Positions 27,436-36,944 are shown, counted from the stretch's first letter. The stretch is 64,000 nt of DNA from Acinetobacter piscicola (GCF_015218165.1 NZ_CP048659.1:992001-1056000), one strand, 5' to 3'. Notes: a model not told the origin generated them from the sequence alone. Translations and numbers: made by a program.

Positions 27436-28467
27436 TTATAAAATTTTCGGATCATTCAAAGCACTCTTTTGTGCTTGAACTTTATCTAAAAAAGACAGAT
27501 AAGCATCAACTACTTTATCAGGTGCTTCTAATAAGGGCATATGACCCACGCGATCTAAAATGATCGGCGTTTGGCTATGTTTAATCATAGATTTGAGTTC
27601 TTGAGCAACTTCAACATTGACAATTTGGTCTTGTTTGCCCCACATGATTAAGGTAGGTGCTTCAATATTTCTCACCATCGTGGCAAATGAACTTGTCGTA
27701 TAGAGCTTGTTTAAAGCATCAATTTGATCGATCACCTTTTTGGTATCTTGTGCTTTTGAAATCAGCATTTTTTCACGTTCATTATTGATCATGCTTGGCG
27801 TAAAAGGTGGGTTATACATCACTTTTTTCATGACAAAATTTAGATCACCTGCTTGTGTGACTAATAATTGTTTTAGATAAATCGGATTTTTTAAATAATT
27901 GGTATTGTTGCTTTTAAATACACCACCCGAGCTGAGTAAAAACAAACTTTGAGTATCAAAAGAGTATTGTGATGCATAGAACATTGCAATTGAGCCACCT
28001 AGAGAGTGTCCAACGACATTTAAATTATTTTGAATACGAGCTGCTTCAATAAAACGGCGCAGTTGTTCTGTAACATTTGGAACAGAAATATCAAAATTTG
28101 TTGGAACTTGAGTGCTGCCTGCAAAAGGTAAGTCCGGCATTATCACATGATAATGACGAGTTAACTCGTGTGCGACATCATTCCAAGTATCGCGACTATT
28201 ACCCAAACCATGAATCAGTAAAATTGTCGGTTTGCTACGGTCACCGCCCTCACTATATGACCAAACCACATCACCTACACGTAAAGTTTTACTCGATACC
28301 CCTGCCCAAGCTCGCTCTTCTTGTAATACTTTTTGGTAATCTATTGCTTCATGCGCTGCTGCATAACTTGTACTGAGTCCTACACTAGATAAAGCAAAAT
28401 TCATACTACTTGCAATGAGTGCTACACTAAAAAATTTGAAAACTTTTTTTGAGGGCGTTTGTGGCAT
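27436..28467 (-). CDS. Secreted alpha/beta-hydrolase (lipase/esterase-like)
   Basis: 343 aa with an N-terminal export signal (cleavage near TSYAAA, about residue 37). The alpha/beta-hydrolase core shows the oxyanion region LLIHGLGNSRDTW, the nucleophile elbow GHSLGG (Ser), an Asp in GKQDQIV and the catalytic His in VGHMPLLEAP, so the triad is complete. ATG 28467 has AGGA about 9 bp upstream and is preferred over an earlier ATG at 28515. It resembles bacterial extracellular or periplasmic esterases; the substrate is not defined. It is first gene of a two-gene operon. Confidence 0.87.
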   Translation of the reverse strand: MPQTPSKKVFKFFSVALIASSMNFALSSVGLSTSYAAAHEAIDYQKVLQEERAWAGVSSKTLRVGDVVWSYSEGGDRSKPTILLIHGLGNSRDTWNDVAHELTRHYHVIMPDLPFAGSTQVPTNFDISVPNVTEQLRRFIEAARIQNNLNVVGHSLGGSIAMFYASQYSFDTQSLFLLSSGGVFKSNNTNYLKNPIYLKQLLVTQAGDLNFVMKKVMYNPPFTPSMINNEREKMLISKAQDTKKVIDQIDALNKLYTTSSFATMVRNIEAPTLIMWGKQDQIVNVEVAQELKSMIKHSQTPIILDRVGHMPLLEAPDKVVDAYLSFLDKVQAQKSALNDPKIL

Positions 28468-28793
28468 GTATAGGATTCCTTCTAAACAATTCACCATTAT
28501 ATAAAGCAAATGCAATTTTTTGATGACCTAGTTTTCTTAAAATGTAGGTATATTTTGCATAAAACGTTGGTTATTATTGGTTTTTGTTTATTAAATAAAC
28601 TTTTTTGAGTTTGAAAATGTCTACTTATTGATATTATCTCTACATTGTGTAGATTAATTAAACAATAAGGAGAAATTTGAATGAAAAAATAACATTTAAC
28701 TTAAATTGTAACAGAGTTTATTTTTAGTCAGTGACAATCAAAATTGACAGTATTAAAATTAACTTTATCTTCACCCAATGGAACTGATGACAC
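28468..28793. other. Divergent intergenic region, lipase operon / carbonic anhydrase
   Basis: About 325 AT-rich bases containing the promoters of both divergent units. A very short ORF (ATGAAAAAATAA at 28681) follows an AAGGAG-like site but encodes only three residues. No structured RNA is recognised. Confidence 0.4.
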
Positions 28794-29408
28794 ATGCTAA
28801 CTGCTCAAGAAGCTTTAGAAAGATTGAAACAGGGTAATGAACGCTTTGCACACGGTGAAACAAACCATAATAAGTTTTTAACACATCAACAGCGCACAGA
28901 GATGGTAGGTAGTCAGGAACCTTTTGCCATTATTTTAGGATGTTCAGATTCACGTGTTCCTGCGGAGATGGTTTTTGACCAAGGTTTTGGTGATTTATTT
29001 GTAATTCGTGTTGCAGGAAATATTGTTGCACCATCACAAGTAGGTAGTGTGGAGTTTGCTGCAGAAAGTTTTGGTTGTCCTTTGGTCATTGTGCTTGGAC
29101 ATAGCCATTGTGGTGCAATTCATTCAACGATAGAAGCACTTAAAAATCCGAATACACCACCTTCTGCAAACCTCATGTCGATTGTGAATCGTGTACGTCC
29201 TTCTGTTGAAATTTTGATGCAAACTGAATTAAAAGATGACCTTGAAAAGTTATCTATGCATGCCGTGAAATCAAATGTATTTGCTTCTGTAAATCAGTTA
29301 AGACATGGTTCAGCAGTGCTTGAAAGTCTGATCGCAAAAGGGAAGTTAAAAGTTGTTGGCGCAGAATATTCACTTGAAACAGGTGAAGTTTTATTTTATG
29401 ACTTTTGA
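28794..29408 (+). CDS. Beta-class carbonic anhydrase
   Basis: 204 aa. The zinc ligands of the beta class are present: Cys50 and Asp52 in GCSDSR, His103 and Cys106 in LGHSHCGA. The Asp-Arg dyad in CSDSRVP is conserved. It interconverts CO2 and bicarbonate in the cytoplasm and supports carboxylation reactions. No signal peptide. A terminator follows. A second, unrelated alpha-class enzyme is encoded at 60500. Confidence 0.94.
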   Translation: MLTAQEALERLKQGNERFAHGETNHNKFLTHQQRTEMVGSQEPFAIILGCSDSRVPAEMVFDQGFGDLFVIRVAGNIVAPSQVGSVEFAAESFGCPLVIVLGHSHCGAIHSTIEALKNPNTPPSANLMSIVNRVRPSVEILMQTELKDDLEKLSMHAVKSNVFASVNQLRHGSAVLESLIAKGKLKVVGAEYSLETGEVLFYDF

Positions 29409-29445
29409 GTTTAGAAATTCTTTAAGTCTATTCTGAGCGTCGAAA

Positions 29446-29476
29446 TAAAAAATCCCACAATGATGTGGGATTTTCT
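29446..29476. terminator. Hairpin terminator between convergent genes
   Basis: The stem AAAATCCCACA / TGTGGGATTTT around ATGA. A/T-runs on both sides allow it to serve the carbonic anhydrase (rightward) and fadL (leftward). Confidence 0.88.
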
Positions 29477-29490
29477 ATAGAGTTAAGTTC

Positions 29491-30960
29491 TTAGAATTTA
29501 TAACCTAATTTTAAACCATAAGCGATGGCATTGTTATCTGAGAATTCAGCAACATAATCGCTACCGCCTGCTTGAGCACCTGTTTGCGCTTTAGCATCGC
29601 CTAACCAGAAATATTTTACACCACCAGCGATAAAGGTTGCAGGTGTAGGACTATATTGAACACCTAGACCCACATTCCAATAGCCTTCTGTTGGACCAAG
29701 TGTAGAGACAGGGTCTCCTGCACCTGAGTCCCAACCTACAGAGACATTACCTGCCCATTTGTCATTGAGTTTACGACCTACACCTGCGTTAACAGACCAT
29801 TGATCATCAGAATATTCAACAAGGTTAAAGCCATTTGGACGATTGACTAAACTACCAATTGCTTCAGAAACTTTACCAAACTTATAAGGTTGAATAGAGA
29901 AATCTTTCCAATTCACCCAACGAATATTAGCAAAAGCAACGGTATCTGTCATGATGCCTGTTTGTAAATCTAAATTGACTGATTGTGGTGTGGTAATTTT
30001 AGTCTTACCATCAGATTTCATGGCAGCGATTTGTTCTTTTGTTACTCCTAAACCTGCTAAAACTGCAGGATTACGATCAAAAGCACTTTCCACTGAAAGT
30101 GTTTCAACAGCATTTACATCATGGTCGATTTCTGAACGATAGGTAACCGAAGCTTTTAAGGCAATTTCAGGAATTTGATATGCAGCACCCGCTAACCAAC
30201 CTACACCACCTGTTTGCTTGATAGATGCATCATAACCATTATAAAGACTATATGCTGTACCACGTAGGCTTACATTACCTTTAATGGTTTGGTAAGCAGC
30301 ACCACCATAAAGGTTGATATTTTTAGTAGGTTGGAAACCAAAAACTAAGGATAAGTTTTGAGTATCAACTTCAACTTGAGTACTACCTGTACCTAGATTT
30401 GCATTTGCATCAGCTAAACCTTTTGCCAAAGCAACAAGAGGTTTACTTGCTTCTGCTAATACAGCTTGTGTTGCATCAGCTTGGCTTAAGCCTTGTTGCA
30501 TTAAACCACCAATTGCTTGTTTCGCTGCATCAGATTGCATATAGGCTTGTACTTTTGCTTTTCCTGCAGCAGCCAAAGCATCTAATTTATTTTGAGGTAG
30601 TACAGTATCTACTCCTGGATTTGAAACGAAAATATTACTTCCATGATATTTCGCATCTGCACCAAAAGGTTGATCATATAAAAGACCAAAAGAAATATTG
30701 TCTGTAAGTTGAAGTTTCAACGCTGCAGATGGAAAATAATAATCCTCACCCATATCTTCAATATCACGGCGTGTTTCACTTGTTCCAGCCTCACGTCCCT
30801 CAACCGTTGGGTCTAAAACAGAAATACCAGCTTCAAAATAGTTATTAGGCTGTAAAAAAGCAGACATCGATTGACCAGATCGATCTAATGCTGCAGCAAA
30901 AACACTTGTTGCAGGTACTGTTGCAAATAAAATTGCAGTTGTTAACGTTTTTAATTTCAT
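29491..30960 (-). CDS. fadL: FadL-family outer-membrane long-chain fatty acid transporter
   Basis: 489 aa. The signal peptide ends at SVFAA, and the mature protein begins with ALDRSGQSMSAFLQ, matching the FadL N-terminal hatch (the NPA-like entry motif appears in modified form). A 14-strand barrel ending YGLKLGYKF follows. FadL carries long-chain fatty acids or other hydrophobic compounds across the outer membrane. A helical Ala/Gln-rich segment at about residues 120-175 is an insertion in an extracellular loop. Lipase and thioesterase genes nearby fit fatty-acid use. Confidence 0.9.
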   Translation of the reverse strand: MKLKTLTTAILFATVPATSVFAAALDRSGQSMSAFLQPNNYFEAGISVLDPTVEGREAGTSETRRDIEDMGEDYYFPSAALKLQLTDNISFGLLYDQPFGADAKYHGSNIFVSNPGVDTVLPQNKLDALAAAGKAKVQAYMQSDAAKQAIGGLMQQGLSQADATQAVLAEASKPLVALAKGLADANANLGTGSTQVEVDTQNLSLVFGFQPTKNINLYGGAAYQTIKGNVSLRGTAYSLYNGYDASIKQTGGVGWLAGAAYQIPEIALKASVTYRSEIDHDVNAVETLSVESAFDRNPAVLAGLGVTKEQIAAMKSDGKTKITTPQSVNLDLQTGIMTDTVAFANIRWVNWKDFSIQPYKFGKVSEAIGSLVNRPNGFNLVEYSDDQWSVNAGVGRKLNDKWAGNVSVGWDSGAGDPVSTLGPTEGYWNVGLGVQYSPTPATFIAGGVKYFWLGDAKAQTGAQAGGSDYVAEFSDNNAIAYGLKLGYKF

Positions 30961-31474
30961 TTTAGTTTTTCCCTAGCCATAAAATGAATGGTTTGAAGCA
31001 TTTGTAAACAAAACTTAGAATATTTGTAATTTACAAATAGTGTTTGAAATTTACTTCTTTTTACAAAATAACATATAAAAAATAAGAGTAAATACTCTAG
31101 GAATTGAAAAAGTGAAAAAAGTGTAAACGGTATAGTTTATTATTTGTGCTTTAAAAAAATAATTTAATATATATCAATTTCTTATACTTGTTATTTGGCT
31201 TTGCGATGAATGTAAAGTTGAATGTTTTAATGATGAAAAATCGGACTTTTAAAAAATCAACTCAATTTTGAATATCGGTGAACTGTAAAATTATTGGAAT
31301 AAAAATCAAGTCTATTTTTGGATTTTATACTGATATTAATAAAAGCTATAATTGACCAAAATGATAGATTGTTGATCCTGTTAACAATTTCATGATGTTG
31401 TACTGACTGATTTTGATCAGGATGTGCATATAAACTTGCTATAAAAATAGCAGAAAAATTTTTAGGATATAACA
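30961..31474. other. AT-rich intergenic region upstream of fadL
   Basis: About 510 bases with the fadL promoter on the minus strand. An antisense-frame 72-codon ORF at 31257-31475 lacks a ribosome binding site and is not called. Confidence 0.4.
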
Positions 31475-31894
31475 ATGCATAAAGTTGGAATGAGGATTTG
31501 CATGCTTTTGATTACAGCATGTCATAATAATACTCAAGACTAAAGCCAAATGAACGAAAGAAAGTTACGACAAAGTGCGGAAAATTTGAAGCCTGAACAT
31601 ATTATGGTGACGGTAAAAGATGGTCAAAAGTTAGATCGAAATATTCAGGTGTTTATTCGTCCCTCTGACACAGTCAAGCATATTTTAACAGAAGCAGAAG
31701 TTATAAATATGGTGAATAAAACATCGGAACAATTTGCTCCATTATTGATTGTGCCTGATGCATTTATTCCACTGAATTCAACGGTAACCTTGTATGAGAC
31801 AGTAGCAGATGTTGAAGTAGAGTATTCTCTTTTAGATCAGCATAATAAAAGAATAAAAAATGCTTACCGTAAAACCTTTAGTTTGAAAAATTAA
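31475..31894 (+). pseudogene. Lipoprotein gene interrupted by an in-frame stop codon
   Basis: Translation from ATG 31475, which follows AGGA at a good distance, gives a lipoprotein signal (RICMLLITAC, lipidated Cys at codon 16). Codon 23 (31541-31543) is TAA. The same frame then continues for 116 codons as a beta-rich domain (HIMVTVKDGQKLDRN, LYETVADVEVEYSLLDQ) ending at 31894. The downstream ATG at 31550 has no ribosome binding site. A single CAA-to-TAA type change would explain the break. I infer a recently inactivated lipoprotein of unknown function; a sequencing error is possible. Confidence 0.7.
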
Positions 31895-31923
31895 ATAGAT
31901 TTGAAGTTATATGTATTGCTTGG

Positions 31924-31999
31924 TGGTGCGCTCTGCGGGACTCGAACCCACGTCGGTCGCTTAGGAGGCAACTGCTCTATCCAGTTAAGCTAAGGGCGC
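31924..31999 (-). tRNA. tRNA-Arg (anticodon CCT)
   Basis: On the minus strand the 76-nt sequence begins GCGCCCTTAGCTTAACTGGA. The D arm is GCTT/GAGC, the anticodon stem GTTGC/GCGAC with loop CTCCTAA (anticodon CCT, reading AGG), and the T arm GTGGG-TTCGAGT-CCCGC. The acceptor stem has one C-A mismatch. The CCA end is encoded. It stands alone. Confidence 0.95.
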
Positions 32000-32243
32000 A
32001 TAGTGGGCACTAATGTAATAGAAAAATATTTAAACATAAAGTGCTGAGTAGGTGGGTGATGAATAATTGGACAAGTTTAGTATGATTTGTATAAAAAATA
32101 GCTTTAAGATGAATAGCTTGAAGCAATGAATTTTAAATCATCGAAAGTGAAGATATTGATCTGATTTATCATTGTGCAGTTTGAATATGACATTTTGCTA
32201 AGCGCCAAGAGCGGCGATGGTTAGCTGTTTAATCTTTCATTTA

Positions 32244-32280
32244 ATAAAAAAGAGATATGTGTGAGCTACACATATCTCTT
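32244..32280 (-). terminator. Rho-independent terminator of aroP
   Basis: The 13-bp stem AAGAGATATGTGT / ACACATATCTCTT, with a T-run on the minus strand (A-run 32244-32251), 75 bp after the aroP stop. Confidence 0.88.
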
Positions 32281-32354
32281 ACGGAACTTGATTTTCGCTG
32301 TTTTAATTGAATTGTATTTGAAATAAAATCCATTAAAACAAAATTTTAACTGCT

Positions 32355-33713
32355 TTATTGCGGCATGTTTTTATTCAACATTTTATAAAGACCAAACATC
32401 AATACAATCCAAATTGGAATCATTAACACTGACTCTTTAAAGCCAACTTTCCACATAATGCCAAGCACCATAGCAATAAAAACTAAAACAAGAATATTGC
32501 TGACAGGCGACCATAACGCAGGAAATTTAGAGACTTGACCTGTTTTCTTCATAGCTTGTTTGAATTTTAAATGTGTCAAGCTGATCATTGCCCAGTTCAG
32601 TACCAAAGCACCGACCACAATGTAAATCAAATGTCCTAGTGCATCTTCAGGAACGAAGTAGTTCAATAAGACACAGCCAAAAATCAGTAAAGCTGAGAAG
32701 AGTACTGCAGGAATTGGCACGCCTTGTTTGTTGACTTGTTTAAATACTTTGGGTGCATTGCCTTGTTCCGCTAAGCCATACAGCATACGACTGTTGGCAT
32801 ACATCCCACTGTTATAAACAGAGAGTGCAGCAGTAAGAATAATAAAATTCACCAAATTCGCAGCCCAAGCAATACCAATTAAACTAAAGACCATCACAAA
32901 TGGGCTTTTGTCTAAACTACCACCTGTGAATTGATCCCAAGGCACGAGAGAAAGCAAAATTGCAATCGAACCAATATAGAAAATCAAAATACGAGGAATA
33001 ATCTGATTAATTGCTTTTGGAATAGTTTTTTCAGGATCTTTAGCTTCAGCAGCTGCCATGCCAATCAGTTCAATACCACCAAAGGCAAACATCAAGAAGG
33101 CAAGCATTAAAAATAAACCTTCAAAGCCATGTGGGAAGAAACCGCCATGTGACCAAAGATTACTAAAGCCAAAACCTGCGCTCGGATCTGCGGTAAAAAT
33201 GAGGTATAAACCAAAGATAATCATCGCAATAATGGCGGTGACTTTAATGATGGATAACCAAAACTCAGATTCACCGTAAAATTTGACGTTGGCCAAATTG
33301 ATCGCAGTAATCGCAACAAAAAAGACCAAAACCGTGGTCCATGCTGGTATATGGGGCCACCAAAAATTGACATATTTTGCAGCCGCTGTCAGTTCAGACA
33401 TAGCAACTAAAATATACAAGATCCAATAGTTCCAGCCTGCTAAAAAGCCTGGAAATTTGCCCCAATATTTATAAGCAAAATGACTGAATGAGCCAGCGAC
33501 AGGTTCTTCTACGATCATTTCACCGAGTTGGCGCATAATCAGAAATGCAATTAAACCACCAATGGCATAACCGAGAATAATGGATGGACCAGCAGACTTG
33601 ATGACATCTGCAGAACCTAAAAATAGTCCCGTACCAATTGCACCACCCATGGCAATCAATTGGATATGTCTATTTTTAAGTCCACGTTTTAAATGGGTAG
33701 ACTCGTTGCTCAA
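32355..33713 (-). CDS. aroP: Aromatic amino acid permease (AroP-like)
   Basis: 452 aa, 12 membrane helices, APC superfamily amino-acid transporter. It matches E. coli AroP almost end to end: LKRGLKNRHIQLIA, GGAIGTGLFLGSA, EEPVAGSFSHFAYKYWG, and GIELIGMAAAEAKDPE in the middle. It imports phenylalanine, tyrosine and tryptophan with protons. The specificity assignment rests on similarity; PheP and ProY relatives are close. It is monocistronic with its own terminator. Confidence 0.88.
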   Translation of the reverse strand: MSNESTHLKRGLKNRHIQLIAMGGAIGTGLFLGSADVIKSAGPSIILGYAIGGLIAFLIMRQLGEMIVEEPVAGSFSHFAYKYWGKFPGFLAGWNYWILYILVAMSELTAAAKYVNFWWPHIPAWTTVLVFFVAITAINLANVKFYGESEFWLSIIKVTAIIAMIIFGLYLIFTADPSAGFGFSNLWSHGGFFPHGFEGLFLMLAFLMFAFGGIELIGMAAAEAKDPEKTIPKAINQIIPRILIFYIGSIAILLSLVPWDQFTGGSLDKSPFVMVFSLIGIAWAANLVNFIILTAALSVYNSGMYANSRMLYGLAEQGNAPKVFKQVNKQGVPIPAVLFSALLIFGCVLLNYFVPEDALGHLIYIVVGALVLNWAMISLTHLKFKQAMKKTGQVSKFPALWSPVSNILVLVFIAMVLGIMWKVGFKESVLMIPIWIVLMFGLYKMLNKNMPQ

Positions 33714-34046
33714 TGTTTACAACTCGGTATATAGATTAAATTGATTGTAAATGATTGGTAACTTTAAGCCTAGTATGTGTTGAATGAATATGCTGACGCT
33801 TAAGATTAAAAATGGAATGTAGCAAATAAATTTATTTATATTTCATATAAATAAAAAATATTAAACACAAATGAATGCTTTTGGTTTTGTTTAATATTTC
33901 AGCATAATTTGCATTTGGCTTTAAGACTTAAGTCAATGCTTCTGTGCATTTTTATAAAAAATGGGTAAAATTAAACTGAATTATGATTCACTATTTGAAA
34001 TCATGATTATGCGACAATAAAAGATAAACGAAAAGGAAAGCGATAA
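33714..34046. other. Divergent intergenic region, aroP / prpF
   Basis: About 330 AT-rich bases with the promoters of aroP (leftward) and prpF (rightward). No ORF or strong hairpin recognised. Confidence 0.4.
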
Positions 34047-35234
34047 ATGAGCTCTGCACCCCAGATCAAAATACCTGCAACATATATGCGTGGTGGTACC
34101 AGTAAAGGCGTATTCTTTAAATTAGATGATTTGCCTGAACGTGCGCAAAGTGCAGGCGAAGCACGTGATCAAATGTTGCTTCGTGTTATTGGTAGTCCAG
34201 ACCCATATGGTAAACAAATTGATGGTATGGGTGGTGCAACATCAAGTACGAGTAAAACCGTCATTCTGTCTAAAAGTACACAACCTGAACATGATGTGGA
34301 TTATTTATTTGGGCAAGTCTCGATTGATAAAGCCTTTGTAGATTGGAGCGGTAACTGCGGTAACCTAACAGCAGCTGTAGGGTCATTTGCGATTTCTAAT
34401 GGTTTGGTCAGTGCGGAACGTATTCCTGAAAATGGTATATGTACTGTACGTATTTGGCAGGTAAATATTCAAAAAACCATTATTGCCCATGTGCCAATAA
34501 CTGATGGACAAGTACAAGAGACTGGTGACTTTGAGTTAGATGGGGTGACTTTTCCTGCAGCGGAAGTGCAAATTGAATTTTTAGATCCTGCTGATGATGG
34601 TGAGGATGGCGGTGCAATGTTCCCTACAGGCAATGTCGTTGATACATTGGATGTACCTGAAGTCGGCACTTTCCAAGCAACATTGATCAATGCAGGGATT
34701 CCAACGATTTTCTTAAATGCTGAAGATATTGGTTATCAAGGTACAGAGCTACAAGAAGCGATCAATGGTGATGCCGCAGCATTGGCACGTTTTGAAAAAA
34801 TTCGTGCTTATGGGGCATTGAAAATGGGGCTCATTCAAGATGTTAGTGAAGCTGCCAATCGTCAACATACACCTAAAGTTGCATTTGTCTCAAAACCGAA
34901 AGCCTATACAGCATCAAGTGGTAAACAGGTAACTGAGGCAGATACAGATTTACTCGTTCGTGCATTATCGATGGGGAAACTTCACCATGCCATGATGGGG
35001 ACGGCTGCTGTTGCAATTGGTACGGCTGCAGCGATTCCTGACACTTTGGTGAATTTGGCAGCAGGTGGTGGTGAGCGTGAAGCAGTACGTTTTGGTCATC
35101 CGTCTGGGACTTTACGTGTAGGCGCACAGGCATTGCTAGAAAATGGACAATGGGTAGTAAAAAAAGCCATTATGAGTCGCAGCGCACGTGTATTAATGGA
35201 AGGTTGGGTACGTATTCCTGCAGATAGCTTCTAA
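34047..35234 (+). CDS. prpF: PrpF family 2-methylaconitate isomerase
   Basis: 395 aa with PrpF hallmarks: PATYMRGGTSKGVFF at the N-terminus, then GMGGATSSTSKTVI and WSGNCGNLTAAVG, which contains the active-site Cys. PrpF isomerises 2-methylaconitate made by AcnD in the 2-methylcitrate pathway of propionate degradation. Length is full. In many proteobacteria prpF sits beside acnD and prpC; here none of those genes is near, so it may serve another isomerisation or the pathway may be split. A GAAAGGAAAG-like site precedes the ATG. Confidence 0.88.
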   Translation: MSSAPQIKIPATYMRGGTSKGVFFKLDDLPERAQSAGEARDQMLLRVIGSPDPYGKQIDGMGGATSSTSKTVILSKSTQPEHDVDYLFGQVSIDKAFVDWSGNCGNLTAAVGSFAISNGLVSAERIPENGICTVRIWQVNIQKTIIAHVPITDGQVQETGDFELDGVTFPAAEVQIEFLDPADDGEDGGAMFPTGNVVDTLDVPEVGTFQATLINAGIPTIFLNAEDIGYQGTELQEAINGDAAALARFEKIRAYGALKMGLIQDVSEAANRQHTPKVAFVSKPKAYTASSGKQVTEADTDLLVRALSMGKLHHAMMGTAAVAIGTAAAIPDTLVNLAAGGGEREAVRFGHPSGTLRVGAQALLENGQWVVKKAIMSRSARVLMEGWVRIPADSF

Positions 35235-35259
35235 TTTCTGTAAATTAAACACTGAACTG

Positions 35260-35293
35260 TCCCTAATTACCAATGAGTAATTGGGGATTTTTT
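35260..35293 (+). terminator. Rho-independent terminator after prpF
   Basis: The stem TCCCTAATTAC / GTAATTGGGGA (one G-T pair) around CAATGA and followed by T residues. Confidence 0.83.
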
Positions 35294-35544
35294 CGATGAC
35301 TATATAAATTTTTTGATTATTTTTTAATCTTTTTAAAAATTGCATATATTTTTAAATCATAAAAAATTATAATATGCCGCATTCAAGATCTTATATATTT
35401 TAATCTCATCATTGTATTAACATTTAAACCTTTATTTTTATATATAGATGTTTAAAGCAACACATCAGATATAATGTTGATGATATTAATTTCAGCAAAA
35501 TCAACAAATAAATAGTGATATATACGACTATCATGGGGTGCGGT
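35294..35544. other. AT-rich leader of the PAS-GGDEF-like gene
   Basis: About 250 AT-rich bases. The frame of the next gene opens at GTG 35515, but the better start is at 35545. No further feature recognised. Confidence 0.35.
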
Positions 35545-36486
35545 ATGGAAAGTGAACAGTCTCATTTGAGCACAATACTTTCAGATGAGGACTTGATCCA
35601 GACGTTAAAAAATGTTGAAAAATTAGATTTAGTCTCCTTGATTTCAAAACTTCCATTACCTGTAGCGATTTTAGAACCTGACTCGCGTTTAATTGGAGTA
35701 AACCAACTTTTTGCCGATATTTTTCAAAGTGATGCATTATTTTTAAATGGAAAATTTTTAAGCACTTGCTCAACCGTTGTACATGCACATTTTTTGTTGG
35801 CAATTGAAAAAATTCAAGATATAGAAACGCAAGCAGACTTTGAGTTCTATTCACAAGGGCGTTTTTATTTGTCTTATTTCAAAGCCATTTATGACGCTGA
35901 GCATGCCGTACAGGCGGTAATTTTAATTTGTGCCGATGTGACTCGTTTAAAACGCCGTGAGAAAGTTTTGATTTTAAATAATCAAAAATTGCATGATCAT
36001 CTATTTATTGATCAAATTACGGGTTTACCCAATAAAATGGCATTGGATCAGTTTATTCAAGAAAACATTGTGAATAACGTTCAATATACATATGCATTTT
36101 TGAAAATAGATTTAGATCAATTTAAAAAATTTAATCAAATTCATAGCTATACACAAGGTGATCAGGTTTTAATGCAAATTGGCACAATCTTGAATGATGA
36201 GCTTAATCCTGATTATAGCCGTATTTTTCGGTTAAATTCAGCCAGTTTTGTGGTTGTGATTAAGGAAATGACACAATGGGCTGTATTTACTTTGGCTGAA
36301 CGTTTGAAAATGAAAATTTCTCAGGAAAAAATCATACTTCAGGATCAGGATCTATTGACTGCTTCAGTGGGAATTTATCATTTAGCAACACCTTTTCAGC
36401 AGCATGATATTTTACAGCAGTTAGATTTCGCTGTGCAGCAGGCAAAATCTCAAGGTAAAAACTCAATTTATGTTTTACAGGGTTAG
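35545..36486 (+). CDS. PAS protein with degenerate GGDEF domain
   Basis: 313 aa, cytoplasmic. An N-terminal PAS-like sensor (about residues 30-145, with LPLPVAILEPDSRLIGVN) precedes a GGDEF-fold domain (about residues 155-310) containing DQITGLPNKMALDQF and IDLDQFKKFNQIHSYTQGDQVL. The catalytic signature itself is lost: where RxGGDEF is expected the sequence reads FRLNSASFVVV. The first metal Asp is retained but the second is missing, so diguanylate cyclase activity is unlikely. It may act as a c-di-GMP-independent regulator or a GTP sensor. ATG 35545 has a GGGG-containing site 6 bp upstream. Confidence 0.82.
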   Translation: MESEQSHLSTILSDEDLIQTLKNVEKLDLVSLISKLPLPVAILEPDSRLIGVNQLFADIFQSDALFLNGKFLSTCSTVVHAHFLLAIEKIQDIETQADFEFYSQGRFYLSYFKAIYDAEHAVQAVILICADVTRLKRREKVLILNNQKLHDHLFIDQITGLPNKMALDQFIQENIVNNVQYTYAFLKIDLDQFKKFNQIHSYTQGDQVLMQIGTILNDELNPDYSRIFRLNSASFVVVIKEMTQWAVFTLAERLKMKISQEKIILQDQDLLTASVGIYHLATPFQQHDILQQLDFAVQQAKSQGKNSIYVLQG

Positions 36487-36740
36487 GTCATGGATTTCGT
36501 AAGTTTGAGAGAGCTTAGGAAATATATTTTGTATTCTATGACAGGTAAATATGATCTTAGCCACAATAATTAAAAGTATAAAGCAAAAGCCAACTCTATT
36601 TTTTTAATCAAAATAGAGCTGTATTGGTTTTTAAAGTGTGTCTTATTTGATGTTGTAGCAGAAAATGAAAAGCATCAGCAGTGACTTTGAACAGCACGAG
36701 GTATTGATCCAGCAAAACCATAGTTAAGCTGAGTTAAGTG

Positions 36741-36944
36741 CTAGATTTTCACCCATTTGGGCAGTGCCATGAGTAGTATGCCAATCACAATCAGTGACGT
36801 TGTATTTTCAAAAAAATAGGGATAAATCATCAATGCAAGACCACATATTAAGGCGATTGTGTGATGCTGTTTTTTACCATAAATAAAATAGCCTAAGCCT
36901 ATTGAGCCAAATAGCGTGCCTAATAATAAAGCGCTGACATTCAT
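36741..36944 (-). CDS. Small two-helix membrane protein (67 aa)
   Basis: Nearly the whole length is hydrophobic, forming two or three membrane helices separated by the basic turn YGKKQHH. It ends in ALPKWVKI. Such small membrane proteins are common in Acinetobacter and Pseudomonas genomes, and the composition is coding-like. It lies between the GGDEF-like gene and the deformylase and has no neighbours on its strand. No function assigned. Confidence 0.65.
   Translation of the reverse strand: MNVSALLLGTLFGSIGLGYFIYGKKQHHTIALICGLALMIYPYFFENTTSLIVIGILLMALPKWVKI

Noticed and set aside
31257..31475. 72-codon minus-strand ORF upstream of fadL
   Set aside because: No binding site, no family, and it ends at the start of the lipoprotein pseudogene.
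31924..31999. tRNA-Arg as possible integration site of a genomic island
   Set aside because: No integrase gene nearby and no repeat of the tRNA 3' end found in the flanking sequence.
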